DNA of 64,000 bases. Source: an uncultured Alphaproteobacteria bacterium. Lineage in GTDB: Bacteria; Pseudomonadota; Alphaproteobacteria; RF32; CAG-239. The notes beneath the pieces were generated by a model. The model saw nothing but the letters and a program-made list of their open reading frames with translations. It was not told the DNA's origin and made no database searches. The position numbers and the translations under genes were made by a program. The stretch spans positions 179,899 through 243,898 of the forward strand of contig CAJUKS010000002.1 of assembly GCA_910587405.1 (NCBI GenBank), written 5' to 3'. Below are positions 30,690-39,553 of this stretch, piece after piece (position 1 is the stretch's first letter; each line of letters begins with the position of its first letter).

Positions 30690-33600
30690 TCAGAAAGCGT
30701 AATTGAGGCCGGCGCCGAAAGCGGTGGCGTCGTACGACGAACCGAACGTATAGTTAATCCATCCGTACAGAGACCAGGACCGGTTTAAGGGTGCGCGGCT
30801 GCCCAATTCAATCCGACCCAGAGTCTGATCGTGATAGGTTGAAATCGGATACAGGCCGGTAATGTTGACTTTGTCGCTGTTGCTCAGAGTCTGGATAACA
30901 GAAGGCTTGAAATAAACTTTGGCGCTTCCTTCGTCGAGAGCAAAAGTTTTTTCCAGTTTAATACCGCCTTCCAATTCCCAATATCCGACGGTTTCGAATT
31001 TGGCCGTTTTGCCGGCGCCGTCGCGAATGTTGTCAAAATCTATTTGAGTATAAAAAGCGCCGAGACTCGGTTCCAGGGTCAGGCTTTCGGTGAGGGCGAA
31101 CAATTTGCCGCCTTCAATGCTGCCGCCCAGCTGATTGCCGTCGGTATCGGTTTTGACTGCGCCGTCGTCGGTTTTGAGATCAGCTTTTTGGATGCCGGCG
31201 AAGAGGGTAGCAAAGCCCCACCAGTTGTTTTTGTCATAGCGATAGTATAAGCCGCCGAGATAGCTGTCGATGTCGATTTTGGACCCGCTGTCGGCGTGAT
31301 GATATACGCCTTTACCGGATAGATCATAATCGCCCTGACGGTAAGAAGCGAAAACACCGAACTTGTGATTGATGTTTTTCTGAAGATCGAAACCGCCGGT
31401 GATACCCCAAATATCGGCGTCGATATTGACCGGTTTGTCGATAGAAGAAGTAACATAATCGACATCTACCCAGACGTTGGAAAGTGCGTGACCGTTCCAG
31501 GAATCTTCATAAAGTCCGCATCCGATTCCGGCGCAATAGGTTTTGCCGGCGGCGGTTCGGTTACGGACAATGTTTGACAAGTTGCGGGTTTGTTCAATTG
31601 CCGCCGATTGCAAACCGATGTAGGAAATAACTTCCGGCGCAACTTTGGTACGGTCAAAATTCGGATTGAGCCGGTTGGTCAGAGCCAGATACCAGATATT
31701 GCCTTTTTCCGGTTTTTCCTTAACGTTCGGTTCGGCATACCATAAGTACGGACTGCCGTTGACACGGGCGACCTCAAAGACGGCCGAAGTTTCGTTTTCG
31801 TCATCCGGCGCATACAAAAACGGTGTTACCGCATCTTGATAATTGTCGAGAATGTCCGGGTTAAGGGCGTTTACCAAAACGTGGGTGGTTCCGGCGACGT
31901 CACCCTCAACCGTGATTGTTCCGGAGTGAACTTTGTTGGTGGCGCGATCAACAAAAACGTCAACCGTCATCAACGGAACACCGCCGGAAGAACGGACTGC
32001 GGCCGTGGCGTGCGGCGTTTGACGGGGCGTGATCACGGCCGACGGGTCGGCGTAATAATTGCGGGCATAAATGCGGGCATCGATTCCCAAATGCACGATC
32101 GAGTCGGCGTACAAATTGAAATTGTTAACGTTTTTGACCAAGCCGTTAAAACGGACAACGCCGGTTCCGTCACCGTAAATGTTCATGTTGTAATTGTTGC
32201 CGTTGACATGATCGTCAAAGATCATGGTGCCGTTGCTGTCGGCACGAAGAGTCAAAGCGGCGTTTTTGACATAGAGGGCATCATTTTCGGTTTGTCCGTT
32301 ATAAAACGTTTTATTGCCGCTGATCAGCGAGGTATAACCGTTGTTGACTTCAAGCGTAATGTCGGCTTCGGAATAAATAGCGCTGCCGATATCGAGGTTG
32401 CCGTTTTCATTTTGAGCGGTATTGTTAATGAAGCTGCTGTTAACAAAAGTAACAGCGTTACCGCCGACGTTATAAACGCCGGCGCCGTTTTCGGTTGCCG
32501 TGTTGTTGCTGAAGGTGCCGGAAAGGGATCCCAAAGAACCGTTGTTCCAAATCGCACCCCCGAAATCCGCGTTATTGCCGATGAAGTCACCGTTCAGATT
32601 TCCGATTACGGTGGTTGCGACCGGCGCATCCGGATCTGTCGGGTTTTCGCTGACAGCATTATATATTGCACCGCCGAGGACAGCCCGATTGTTGACAAAG
32701 CTGCCGTTGATGTTGCCGATTGCGGCCGCGGTGCCGTTGTTCCAAATCGCGCCGCCGTCGCCGGGACGGGTTTCGCCGCCGGCGCTGTTGTTAACAAAAC
32801 TGCCGTTGATGTTACCGATAATTTTGTTGTTCCAAATCGCACCGCCGTGAGCTGCCGCATTGTTGTCGGTAAAGTTGCCGGCAATGTCTTTGATTGAGGC
32901 ATTGTTGTTAAAAATGGCGCCTCCTTGACCGTTAAGAGCTTTGTTTCCGGCAAAGTTTGCGTTGATGTTGCCGATAGAAGCGTTGCTGTTGTTGTAAATT
33001 GCACCTCCTTCGCCGGAAATGTTGCTGCTGAAAGAAGCCGTAATATCATTGACGGAGGCGTTGTTATTCCAAATCGCACCGCCTTGGGCCATGCCGAAAG
33101 AAGCGTTGTTGCCGCTGAAATTGCCGTTGATGTCGGCAATCGAGGAACCGTTGTTGTTGGCAATCGCGCCGCCCTGAGCAGAAGCGTTTTCCGTAAAGTC
33201 GGCAAAGATGTCTGCAATCGAGGCTTTGTCTTCGTTAACGATGGCGCCGCCGAGGTAACCGGCGGTATTTTTTTCGAATTTTCCGCTGATATTTTGAACG
33301 GAGGCGTTCTTATTCCAGATCGCACCGCCGTTGCCGGCGCCGGTATTTTCGCTGAAAGTGCCGCTGATGTTGCCGATGCTACTGTTCAAATTGTAGATAA
33401 CGCCGTTTTGATAGTTAACGTTGTTTTTAATAAAGTTGGCGGTAATATCGCCGATGGCGGAACGGGAATCGCCGGTGCCGAGATTCATAATTACCACGCC
33501 GCCGCTGTTGCCGCTGAAGGTCTTGCCGCCGCTGACGGTGCCGATACTGCTGTTAAGATTTTTAATTACCGCATCGGAACTGCCTACGGTGTTACCTGTA

Positions 33601-34424
33601 AAATCGGCGCTGATGACGTCGATGTTGGAACTCATATTGTAGATGACGGAAGAAGCGGTATTATTTAAAAAGGTTCCGGAAATGGTTCCGATATGGCCGG
33701 GCCGGTCGGAATTGTCGTCCGGGTTAAAAATGATCTCCTGTCCGCGGTTTTCCTCAAAAGTGCCGCCGATGCTGTTGACCGAAGCGCCGAAATTATAAAG
33801 AACACCGCCTTGGTTGGCGCTGTTGTTTTTAAAAATACCCGAAATATCATTGATTTTGCCGCCGTCACAGTTTGAAACGGCGCCGCCGACTCCGGTGGTG
33901 GTATTGCCGATAAACCGGACATCTGTAATGTCGTTGATAATGCCGCCGCCGTTGCCGCCGGAATTAAAAATAGCGCCGCCCTGAGCATATCCGTCGGGAC
34001 CGTTTTGGATAGCCTGATTGTTTTCAAATTTGCTGCCGACAATATTACCGATGATGCCGCTGTTGTAAATGGCACCGCCTTCCTGTCCGGAGGTGTTGCC
34101 GGTAAAATTGCCGCTGATGCGGTCGATTATGCTTTTATCATTGTTGTAACCGTCATTAAAAACCGCGCCGCCTTGTCCGGTGGTGGTATTGTTGTCAAAA
34201 GAGGCGCTGAGATCTTTGATATGTCCCTTATTTTGAATCGCACTGCAGTAATAATCGCCGTTAATGCCCGACGCGGTGCCGCTGACGGTATCGTAAGTGT
34301 CTGATTCGCTGATATAAAGATGATTGTTGTTATCGGTAAAAGAATAGTCGGTTGCTGAGACGACGGTCGGAGAAAGGAAAGTTGAAGCTAAAAGAAGTGT
34401 AAAAGAAAAATGGTGTTTCATCAT
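30690..34424 (-). CDS. Autotransporter with Pmp-like GGA(I/V) passenger repeats
   Basis: A 1244-residue type V secreted surface protein. The signal peptide (about 1-24, ending VVSA) precedes a passenger to about residue 960 built from repeats of roughly 30-45 residues whose core is GGA(I/V)-(Y/W/F)-N, with about 15 clear copies, and following IxNITxxFxxN strands; chlamydial Pmp proteins show the same GGAI and FxxN signatures. A transition segment rich in TVEGDVAG-like sequence leads to the C-terminal autotransporter beta-barrel (about 960-1244), which ends in YAF with a terminal aromatic. The passenger is Asn/Gly/Ala-rich and probably a beta-helix adhesin. The start ATG-ATG has AGGGA upstream. 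It is monocistronic, and a notable inverted-repeat pair lies upstream. Confidence 0.88.
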   Translation of the reverse strand: MMKHHFSFTLLLASTFLSPTVVSATDYSFTDNNNHLYISESDTYDTVSGTASGINGDYYCSAIQNKGHIKDLSASFDNNTTTGQGGAVFNDGYNNDKSIIDRISGNFTGNTSGQEGGAIYNSGIIGNIVGSKFENNQAIQNGPDGYAQGGAIFNSGGNGGGIINDITDVRFIGNTTTGVGGAVSNCDGGKINDISGIFKNNSANQGGVLYNFGASVNSIGGTFEENRGQEIIFNPDDNSDRPGHIGTISGTFLNNTASSVIYNMSSNIDVISADFTGNTVGSSDAVIKNLNSSIGTVSGGKTFSGNSGGVVIMNLGTGDSRSAIGDITANFIKNNVNYQNGVIYNLNSSIGNISGTFSENTGAGNGGAIWNKNASVQNISGKFEKNTAGYLGGAIVNEDKASIADIFADFTENASAQGGAIANNNGSSIADINGNFSGNNASFGMAQGGAIWNNNASVNDITASFSSNISGEGGAIYNNSNASIGNINANFAGNKALNGQGGAIFNNNASIKDIAGNFTDNNAAAHGGAIWNNKIIGNINGSFVNNSAGGETRPGDGGAIWNNGTAAAIGNINGSFVNNRAVLGGAIYNAVSENPTDPDAPVATTVIGNLNGDFIGNNADFGGAIWNNGSLGSLSGTFSNNTATENGAGVYNVGGNAVTFVNSSFINNTAQNENGNLDIGSAIYSEADITLEVNNGYTSLISGNKTFYNGQTENDALYVKNAALTLRADSNGTMIFDDHVNGNNYNMNIYGDGTGVVRFNGLVKNVNNFNLYADSIVHLGIDARIYARNYYADPSAVITPRQTPHATAAVRSSGGVPLMTVDVFVDRATNKVHSGTITVEGDVAGTTHVLVNALNPDILDNYQDAVTPFLYAPDDENETSAVFEVARVNGSPYLWYAEPNVKEKPEKGNIWYLALTNRLNPNFDRTKVAPEVISYIGLQSAAIEQTRNLSNIVRNRTAAGKTYCAGIGCGLYEDSWNGHALSNVWVDVDYVTSSIDKPVNIDADIWGITGGFDLQKNINHKFGVFASYRQGDYDLSGKGVYHHADSGSKIDIDSYLGGLYYRYDKNNWWGFATLFAGIQKADLKTDDGAVKTDTDGNQLGGSIEGGKLFALTESLTLEPSLGAFYTQIDFDNIRDGAGKTAKFETVGYWELEGGIKLEKTFALDEGSAKVYFKPSVIQTLSNSDKVNITGLYPISTYHDQTLGRIELGSRAPLNRSWSLYGWINYTFGSSYDATAFGAGLNYAF

Positions 34425-34480
34425 TAGTAATCCCTATAATTATAAACCTAACATTATATAAAAACAAATATCGCATTTTA

Positions 34481-34501
34481 AACGATCGTTTTTTTGTTAC
34501 A
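34481..34501. repeat. Left copy of 21-bp inverted repeat
   Basis: The sequence is AACGATCGTT followed by T5 and GTTACA. It is the exact reverse complement of 34601-34621. Confidence 0.9.
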
Positions 34502-34600
34502 CAATCAGGATATAACTTTAATTTTTAAAAAGCAATTTATTTATTACTAAAAATCAATAAATTATTTTAAAATTGATTTTTTTTCTCTGGAGAAAGAGTT

Positions 34601-34621
34601 TGTAACAAAAAAACGATCGTT
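34601..34621. repeat. Right copy of 21-bp inverted repeat
   Basis: The sequence is TGTAAC followed by A-rich sequence and AACGATCGTT. It is the exact reverse complement of 34481-34501. Confidence 0.9.
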
Positions 34622-34656
34622 TTTTTGCCGCATTTGCAAATGATACTATACAAATG

Positions 34657-34688
34657 AAAAAAACCCTGTCAACAAGGCAGGGTTTTTT
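34657..34688 (-). terminator. Intrinsic terminator after fabG
   Basis: The 11-bp stem AAAAAACCCTG is closed by a 9-base loop and CAGGGTTTTTT; on the minus strand it ends in a T-run, directly after the fabG stop. Confidence 0.8.
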
Positions 34689-34709
34689 GCTTTGATCGAA
34701 ATTGACCGT

Positions 34710-35447
34710 TTAGATCATGGCCATACCGCCATTGATGTTGATGGTCTGACCGGTGATGTATTGAGCTTCGTCACTGGCCAGGAAAGCGACAACATTCGCG
34801 ATATCCTGAGCTTCGCCGAGTTTGGCTTCGGGAATTTTGGCCAGCAGAGCCGCTTTGACGTCGTCCGGCAGCACGTCGGTCATCGGAGTTCTGATGAAAC
34901 CCGGCGCGATCGAGTTGACGGTAATACCGCGCGAACCGACTTCCTGAGCCAGACATTTGTTCATGGCAATCATGCCGGCTTTGGAAGCGGAGTAGTTGGC
35001 CTGTCCGGCATTTCCGGTAACGCCGACAACCGAAGCAATGCCGATGATGCGGCCGAAACGGCGTTTCATCATGCCGCGAACGGCTGCTTTAGCCAGTTTG
35101 AAACCGGCGGTAAGGTTAACGTCCAACACCAGCTGCCATTCTTCGTCGCTCATGCGGATGAACAAATTGTCGCGGGTCAGACCGGCGTTGTTGACTAAAA
35201 TATCGATGCGGCCGAATTTGGCTTCAACGTCTTTAACCAGTTGATTGATAGCTTCGGAATTGCCGAGGTCGGCCACAAAGCATTCGACGTTGTCGCCGAG
35301 TTCGGCTTTGAGTTGTTCCATTCTCTCCACATTGCGGTCGGTTAAGGCGAGAGTTGCGCCCTGAGCGTGCAGGGTGCGGGCAATTTTGTCGCCGAGGCCG
35401 CCACTGGCACCGGTGATCAGAGCAACTTTGTCTTTAATTTCAAACAT
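34710..35447 (-). CDS. fabG: 3-oxoacyl-[acyl-carrier-protein] reductase
   Basis: FabG is the NADPH-dependent reductase of the fatty-acid elongation cycle. The 245-residue SDR protein has the cofactor motif TGASGGLGDKIA near 13-24, NNAG near 84, the catalytic Ser in GIASVVGVTG and YSASKAG (Tyr, Lys) near 151-155, and ends TININGGMAMI. It is 28 bases after fabD and followed by a terminator. The usual next genes acpP and fabF are not here. Confidence 0.96.
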   Translation of the reverse strand: MFEIKDKVALITGASGGLGDKIARTLHAQGATLALTDRNVERMEQLKAELGDNVECFVADLGNSEAINQLVKDVEAKFGRIDILVNNAGLTRDNLFIRMSDEEWQLVLDVNLTAGFKLAKAAVRGMMKRRFGRIIGIASVVGVTGNAGQANYSASKAGMIAMNKCLAQEVGSRGITVNSIAPGFIRTPMTDVLPDDVKAALLAKIPEAKLGEAQDIANVVAFLASDEAQYITGQTININGGMAMI

Positions 35448-35475
35448 GTTAAGTTCCTTGTGTTAGGGTTTGGTT

Positions 35476-36420
35476 TTATAAGTTCTTGGCTAATTCTTCA
35501 ATTTCGGCCGGGGTGCAGACAGAAGCGGCGTTGATGTCTTTGAAACTCCGTTTGGATAATCCGGAAAGGACTTTTCCGGCACCGAGTTCATAAATATCTG
35601 TTACCGCCTGATCGTGCAGGTAGTTCATGGTTTCTCTCCAGCGGACAGAACCGGTTACTTGTTCGACCAGCCGTTTGATAATTTCTTTTTCATCAGTTAT
35701 CGGTTGAGCCAACACGTTGGAAATCAGCGGAATTTGTGCCGGATTGGCTTCCACTTCCATCAAAACGCGGGCCATGGTTTCGGCTGCCGGTTGCATCAAC
35801 GGGCTGTGAAAAGGTGCGGAAACCGGCAGTTTGATGCAGCGCTTGGCGCCGAATTCCGGTGCAATTTCGACCGCTTTGTCAATGGCAGCCATATTTCCGG
35901 AAAGAACCACCTGACCGTCCGAATTGTCGTTGGCGGCGACGCAGACGTTGTTTTCGTCGCGGCAGGCTTCGACCAACGCGTTAATGTCCTTAAAAGAGAC
36001 GCCGATGACGGCAGCCATGCCGCCGACACCGAAAGGCACCGCTTTTTGCATTGCATCGCCGCGGGCGCGCAATAACCGTGCGGTATCGGCCAGCGAAAAC
36101 ACGCCAGCAGCGCAGGCGGCGGAGTATTCGCCGAGAGAATGTCCGGCGACAAAAGCGGCCTTGTCTTTTAAGGCAATGCCGAATTCTTTTTCCAGCACCC
36201 GAACCACCGCCATCGACACCGCCATTAAAGCCGGTTGGGTATTGGCGGTCAGCGTTAACTCATGTTCGGGGCCGCTGCACATTAACTCAAATAAATTCTG
36301 GTTGAGGGTATTGTCAACTTCCTGAAATACTTCCCTGGCGGAAGCAAAGTTTTCGGCCAGGTCTTTTCCCATTCCGACGAATTGGGAACCCTGTCCGGGA
36401 AAAACAAAAGCGTTTTTCAT
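35476..36420 (-). CDS. fabD: Malonyl-CoA:ACP transacylase
   Basis: FabD loads malonyl groups from CoA onto ACP. The 314-residue protein starts with FVFPGQGSQFVGMGKDLAENF, has the nucleophile elbow GHSLGEYSA near 91-99 (Ser93), the Arg in LLRARGDAMQ, and the catalytic His in SAPFHSPLM near 200. AGAGAGG precedes the start. fabD-fabG form a two-gene leftward operon. Confidence 0.96.
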   Translation of the reverse strand: MKNAFVFPGQGSQFVGMGKDLAENFASAREVFQEVDNTLNQNLFELMCSGPEHELTLTANTQPALMAVSMAVVRVLEKEFGIALKDKAAFVAGHSLGEYSAACAAGVFSLADTARLLRARGDAMQKAVPFGVGGMAAVIGVSFKDINALVEACRDENNVCVAANDNSDGQVVLSGNMAAIDKAVEIAPEFGAKRCIKLPVSAPFHSPLMQPAAETMARVLMEVEANPAQIPLISNVLAQPITDEKEIIKRLVEQVTGSVRWRETMNYLHDQAVTDIYELGAGKVLSGLSKRSFKDINAASVCTPAEIEELAKNL

Positions 36421-36504
36421 AAAAAACCTCTCTGGTTCATTAATATCTTTTCGGTTTTAAACGTATAATGCGAAAAAAGTCAAGTTTAAAAACCGTTTGT
36501 TAAC

Positions 36505-36532
36505 TTTAGAGAAAGATTTGACGGGCTATAAT
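36505..36532 (+). promoter_or_regulatory. Possible promoter of the HIT-ftsK operon
   Basis: A perfect TATAAT (36527-36532) follows TTTAGA (36505-36510) with 16 bases between, 39 bases before the HIT start codon. The -35 match is four of six. Confidence 0.45.
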
Positions 36533-36570
36533 TCGGGCAGTTTATTTTGCAAAAAAACGGAGAAGTGACT

Positions 36571-36999
36571 ATGTTCGAATTAGTGCCGGGACTGGCTGCC
36601 AAAGATTTTGTCGTTGATATGAAATTGTGCCGGGTGTTGTTTGAAAACAACCATCTTTATCCTTGGATTTTTTTGGTTCCCCGGCGGGAAAAAGTCAAAA
36701 ACATGACTTTTCTGACCATGGAAGAACGTTTGCAACTGATGCGGGAAATTGCTCTTTGCGAAGAAGTAATATGCGAATTGTTTAAACCGGCACAGACGAA
36801 TGTGGCGATGATCGGTAACAAAACGCCGCAACTGCACGTTCATATCATCGCCCGTTTCGAAGGCGATCCCGATTGGCCGGGAACGGTGTGGGACGGTCAT
36901 AAAGAAACTTATGATCCCGAAGCCGCAAAAGCGCTGATCAGCGATATTAAACGTGCAATTATGATCAAGATGGCTGACGGCCGTTTTTGTCAACACTGA
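36571..36999 (+). CDS. HIT-family nucleotide hydrolase-like protein
   Basis: A 142-residue protein from ATG 36571 (CGGAGAAG upstream). It belongs to the histidine-triad superfamily, which hydrolyses or transfers nucleotidyl groups such as diadenosine polyphosphates. The motif reads QLHVHIIAR near 90: the first His of the triad is Gln, while the following two, including the nucleophile, are kept; this variant is common in alphaproteobacterial members, as is the following FEGDPDWPGTVW. NHLYPWIFLVPRR is the N-terminal family block. It is 18 bases before ftsK and may be cotranscribed. Confidence 0.85.
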   Translation: MFELVPGLAAKDFVVDMKLCRVLFENNHLYPWIFLVPRREKVKNMTFLTMEERLQLMREIALCEEVICELFKPAQTNVAMIGNKTPQLHVHIIARFEGDPDWPGTVWDGHKETYDPEAAKALISDIKRAIMIKMADGRFCQH

Positions 37000-37017
37000 G
37001 GATTCTGAGGAAAAACG

Positions 37018-39294
37018 ATGGCTAAAAAAAAGAAAAAACCGACAATCTATTATCAGGTCAGTCGGCGTATTTACGGTTTGCTGATGATTATTGCCGGCTG
37101 GCTGGTGCTGGCGGCAGTATGCTTTTTTTCGCCGGCAGACAGTTCCTTTAACCTGGCGACGGATAAAGTCAGTCATATTTTCGGTTATCCGGGCGCCAAC
37201 ACGGCCGCGGTAATTCTTACCTTTTCGGGACTGGCTCTGCCGGTGTTTGTGATTCCGGTGATGGTGTGGGGCTATAAATTCTGCCGTTTGCAGGAAATCA
37301 GATATTTTTGGCTGCATTGTGTGGTATGGCTGCTGGGTATGGTTGCGGCAATGATCTGTTTTGATTTTATTCGTTTTGCCGCGCCGCTCGGCGGGGTTGT
37401 CGGGCGGATGCTCAATGCGCGACTGCTGGAAATTGTGCCGCCGTTTCCCCATCGCCGCGAGACGGTGGCCGTAACGGCAGGTCTGCTGGCGGTAGCCGCT
37501 TTCAGTTATACGATCGACGTCGGTGCCGTTCAATGGTACCGCGGGATTAAAAAATTGCTGACAGTGATCTGGCGCGGCATCCGCCTGATCGGCAAAGCGT
37601 TGGCGGCATTGCCGACGCTGGTGCGTCGTTCGTTGCCGCAATCAGCATCGCAACCGGCAGCCAAGAGCAATAAAAAGGAACGTCGGGAACCGAAATTAAA
37701 AGCGGAAACGGTTACGGATGACAAAACAACACTGCCGGTGGAAAAAACTCCGACGGCCAAACCTCAACGATCCGGCAAAAAAGTTACGATTCCCGATGAC
37801 GGATACCGTTATCCCGACGTCAGCCTGCTGACGGCGCCGAAAGTGAAATCCGGTAATATGACCGTCAATGAAAAAGAGTTGCAGAAGATTGCTCAGGATT
37901 TGGAAGGCGTGTTGCAAGAGTTTGGCATTAACGGCAAAATTGTTAAAATTCGTCCCGGTCCGGTGGTTACCCTGTATGAATTGGAACCGGCTCCGGGAAC
38001 CAAAACGGCGCGGGTGATCGGTTTGGCCGACGATATTGCCCGTTCGATGTCGGCGGTTTCGGTGCGAATTGCGGTGGTTGCGGGTTCAAATACCATCGGC
38101 ATTGAATTGCCGAACACCACCCGTGAAATCGTCTGGTTGCGCGAGTTGTTTGAAGGCGAAGGTTTTCAGGACAGCAAAAATGCGCTTAACGTGGTGCTGG
38201 GCAAAGATATCGGCGGCGAAAACGTTTATGCCGATTTGGCCAAAATGCCGCATCTGCTGGTTGCCGGAACCACCGGTTCGGGTAAATCGGTCGGTATGAA
38301 CTCAATGATTTTGTCGTTGTTGTACCGGATGCGTCCCGACAAATGCAAGCTGATTATGATCGATCCCAAAATGCTGGAGTTTTCGGTTTATAACGGAATT
38401 CCGCATCTGCTGACGCCGGTGATTACCGATCCGGCCAAAGCGGTACTCGGATTAAAATGGGCCGTAAAGGAAATGGAAGACCGTTATCGGGCGATGGCCC
38501 AGCTGAATGTGCGCAATATTTCCGGTTACAATAAAAAACTCGAAGAACTGCGTAACAGCGGCGAACGCTGCGTACGCACGGTTCAAACCGGTTTTGACGC
38601 CTCAACCGGCGCGCCGTTGTATGAGGAACAGGAACTGGATTTGACGCCGCTGCCTTACATTGTGGTGGTGGTTGACGAGATGGCTGACCTGATGCTGGTG
38701 GCCGGCAAAGAAGTGGAAGCGGCGATCCAACGTCTGGCGCAAATGGCGCGTGCGGCCGGTATCCACCTCATCTTGTCGACACAGCGGCCTTCGGTCGACG
38801 TCATTACCGGTGTGATCAAAGCCAACTTCCCTACCCGTATCAGTTTTCAGGTGACTTCGAAAATCGACAGCCGCACCATTCTCGGTGAACAAGGTGCCGA
38901 ACAGCTGCTCGGCATGGGCGATATGTTGTACATGCCGGCCGGCCAACGCCCGATCCGTGTTCACGGTTCCTTTGTCAAAGATCAGGAAGTTGAAAAAATT
39001 GTCGAATACCTGAAGGCCCAGAAAGAACCCGAATACGTTGAAGGCGTGACCGAAGGCGAGCTCAATGTCAAAGACTCCGGTGCCGTTTTTGATAAAACGG
39101 CGATGGGCGGCAGCGACGACGATCTCTATAATCAGGCAGTAGCGATTGTGCGCAATGACAAAAAAACCTCAATCAGTTATGTTCAACGGCGTCTCCGCAT
39201 CGGCTACAACCGGGCGGCGGTATTGATAGAACGCATGGAAGAAGAAGGCGTGTTGTCAGCGGCTGATCATAGCGGTAAGCGCGAGATCCTTTAA
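37018..39294 (+). CDS. ftsK: DNA translocase FtsK
   Basis: FtsK pumps chromosome termini through the septum and activates XerCD at dif. The 758-residue protein is on the short side. It has four N-terminal membrane helices (about 18-40, 58-80, 92-118 and 145-165), a basic Lys/Pro/Thr linker to about 270, the alpha domain, the motor with Walker A GTTGSGKSVG near 417 and Walker B VVVVDEMADLM near 550, and STQRPSVDVITGVIKANFPTRISF. The C-terminal winged-helix gamma domain (SISYVQRRLRIGYNRAAVLIERMEEEG) reads polar sequences. A tandem repeat follows its stop. Confidence 0.97.
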   Translation: MAKKKKKPTIYYQVSRRIYGLLMIIAGWLVLAAVCFFSPADSSFNLATDKVSHIFGYPGANTAAVILTFSGLALPVFVIPVMVWGYKFCRLQEIRYFWLHCVVWLLGMVAAMICFDFIRFAAPLGGVVGRMLNARLLEIVPPFPHRRETVAVTAGLLAVAAFSYTIDVGAVQWYRGIKKLLTVIWRGIRLIGKALAALPTLVRRSLPQSASQPAAKSNKKERREPKLKAETVTDDKTTLPVEKTPTAKPQRSGKKVTIPDDGYRYPDVSLLTAPKVKSGNMTVNEKELQKIAQDLEGVLQEFGINGKIVKIRPGPVVTLYELEPAPGTKTARVIGLADDIARSMSAVSVRIAVVAGSNTIGIELPNTTREIVWLRELFEGEGFQDSKNALNVVLGKDIGGENVYADLAKMPHLLVAGTTGSGKSVGMNSMILSLLYRMRPDKCKLIMIDPKMLEFSVYNGIPHLLTPVITDPAKAVLGLKWAVKEMEDRYRAMAQLNVRNISGYNKKLEELRNSGERCVRTVQTGFDASTGAPLYEEQELDLTPLPYIVVVVDEMADLMLVAGKEVEAAIQRLAQMARAAGIHLILSTQRPSVDVITGVIKANFPTRISFQVTSKIDSRTILGEQGAEQLLGMGDMLYMPAGQRPIRVHGSFVKDQEVEKIVEYLKAQKEPEYVEGVTEGELNVKDSGAVFDKTAMGGSDDDLYNQAVAIVRNDKKTSISYVQRRLRIGYNRAAVLIERMEEEGVLSAADHSGKREIL

Positions 39295-39540
39295 AGTTCG
39301 TATGATGGTTGGTTAGAACGGAAACTGTCGGTAAATTAGTGAGTTACGTACGATTGTGTACGCGTCCTCGCAATTTTGCTTATTTCTTGCCACTCGTCTC
39401 ATTCTCCGAACTTTACAAGTTCGTATGATGGTTGGTTAGAACGGAAACTGTCGGTAAATTACTCGGTTACGTACGATTGTGTACGTGCCCTCGCAATTTT
39501 CCTTATTTCTTGCCACTCGTCTCATTCGCCGAATCGTATA
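39295..39540. repeat. Two-copy 123-bp tandem repeat downstream of ftsK
   Basis: Copy 1 runs 39295-39417 and copy 2 39418-39540, each starting AGTTCGTATGATGGTTGGTT and differing at only a few positions. The end of copy 2 and the next bases (TCGTATAAGGGTTGGTTAAC) look like the beginning of a decayed third copy. Each unit holds an imperfect short palindrome, ACGTAC-GATTGT-GTACGT in copy 2. There is no ORF and no insertion-sequence signature. Confidence 0.85.
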
Positions 39541-39553
39541 AGGGTTGGTTAAC

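Larger units (their letters stand above)
34425..34656. promoter_or_regulatory. AT-rich autotransporter upstream region with long inverted repeats
   Basis: A strongly AT-rich stretch without an ORF. A perfect inverted pair of 21 bases occurs at 34481-34501 and 34601-34621, each containing the palindrome AACGATCGTT, with 99 bases between. On the minus strand a TATAAT-like hexamer lies near 34452-34457 between the left repeat and the start codon. The region could be an operator pair or an invertible promoter segment. Confidence 0.6.

Noticed and set aside
31836..32897. 353-residue frame on the plus strand
   Set aside because: It is antisense to the autotransporter repeats; its apparent Val/Ala/Asp repeats mirror the passenger repeats.
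36580..37641. 353-residue frame on the minus strand
   Set aside because: It lies antisense to the HIT gene and the start of ftsK, is His/Gln-rich without any family signal, and both sense genes are unmistakable.
39295..39540. Insertion-sequence remnant or CRISPR array
   Set aside because: Two units of 123 bases, no terminal inverted repeats, no transposase fragment and no unique spacers.
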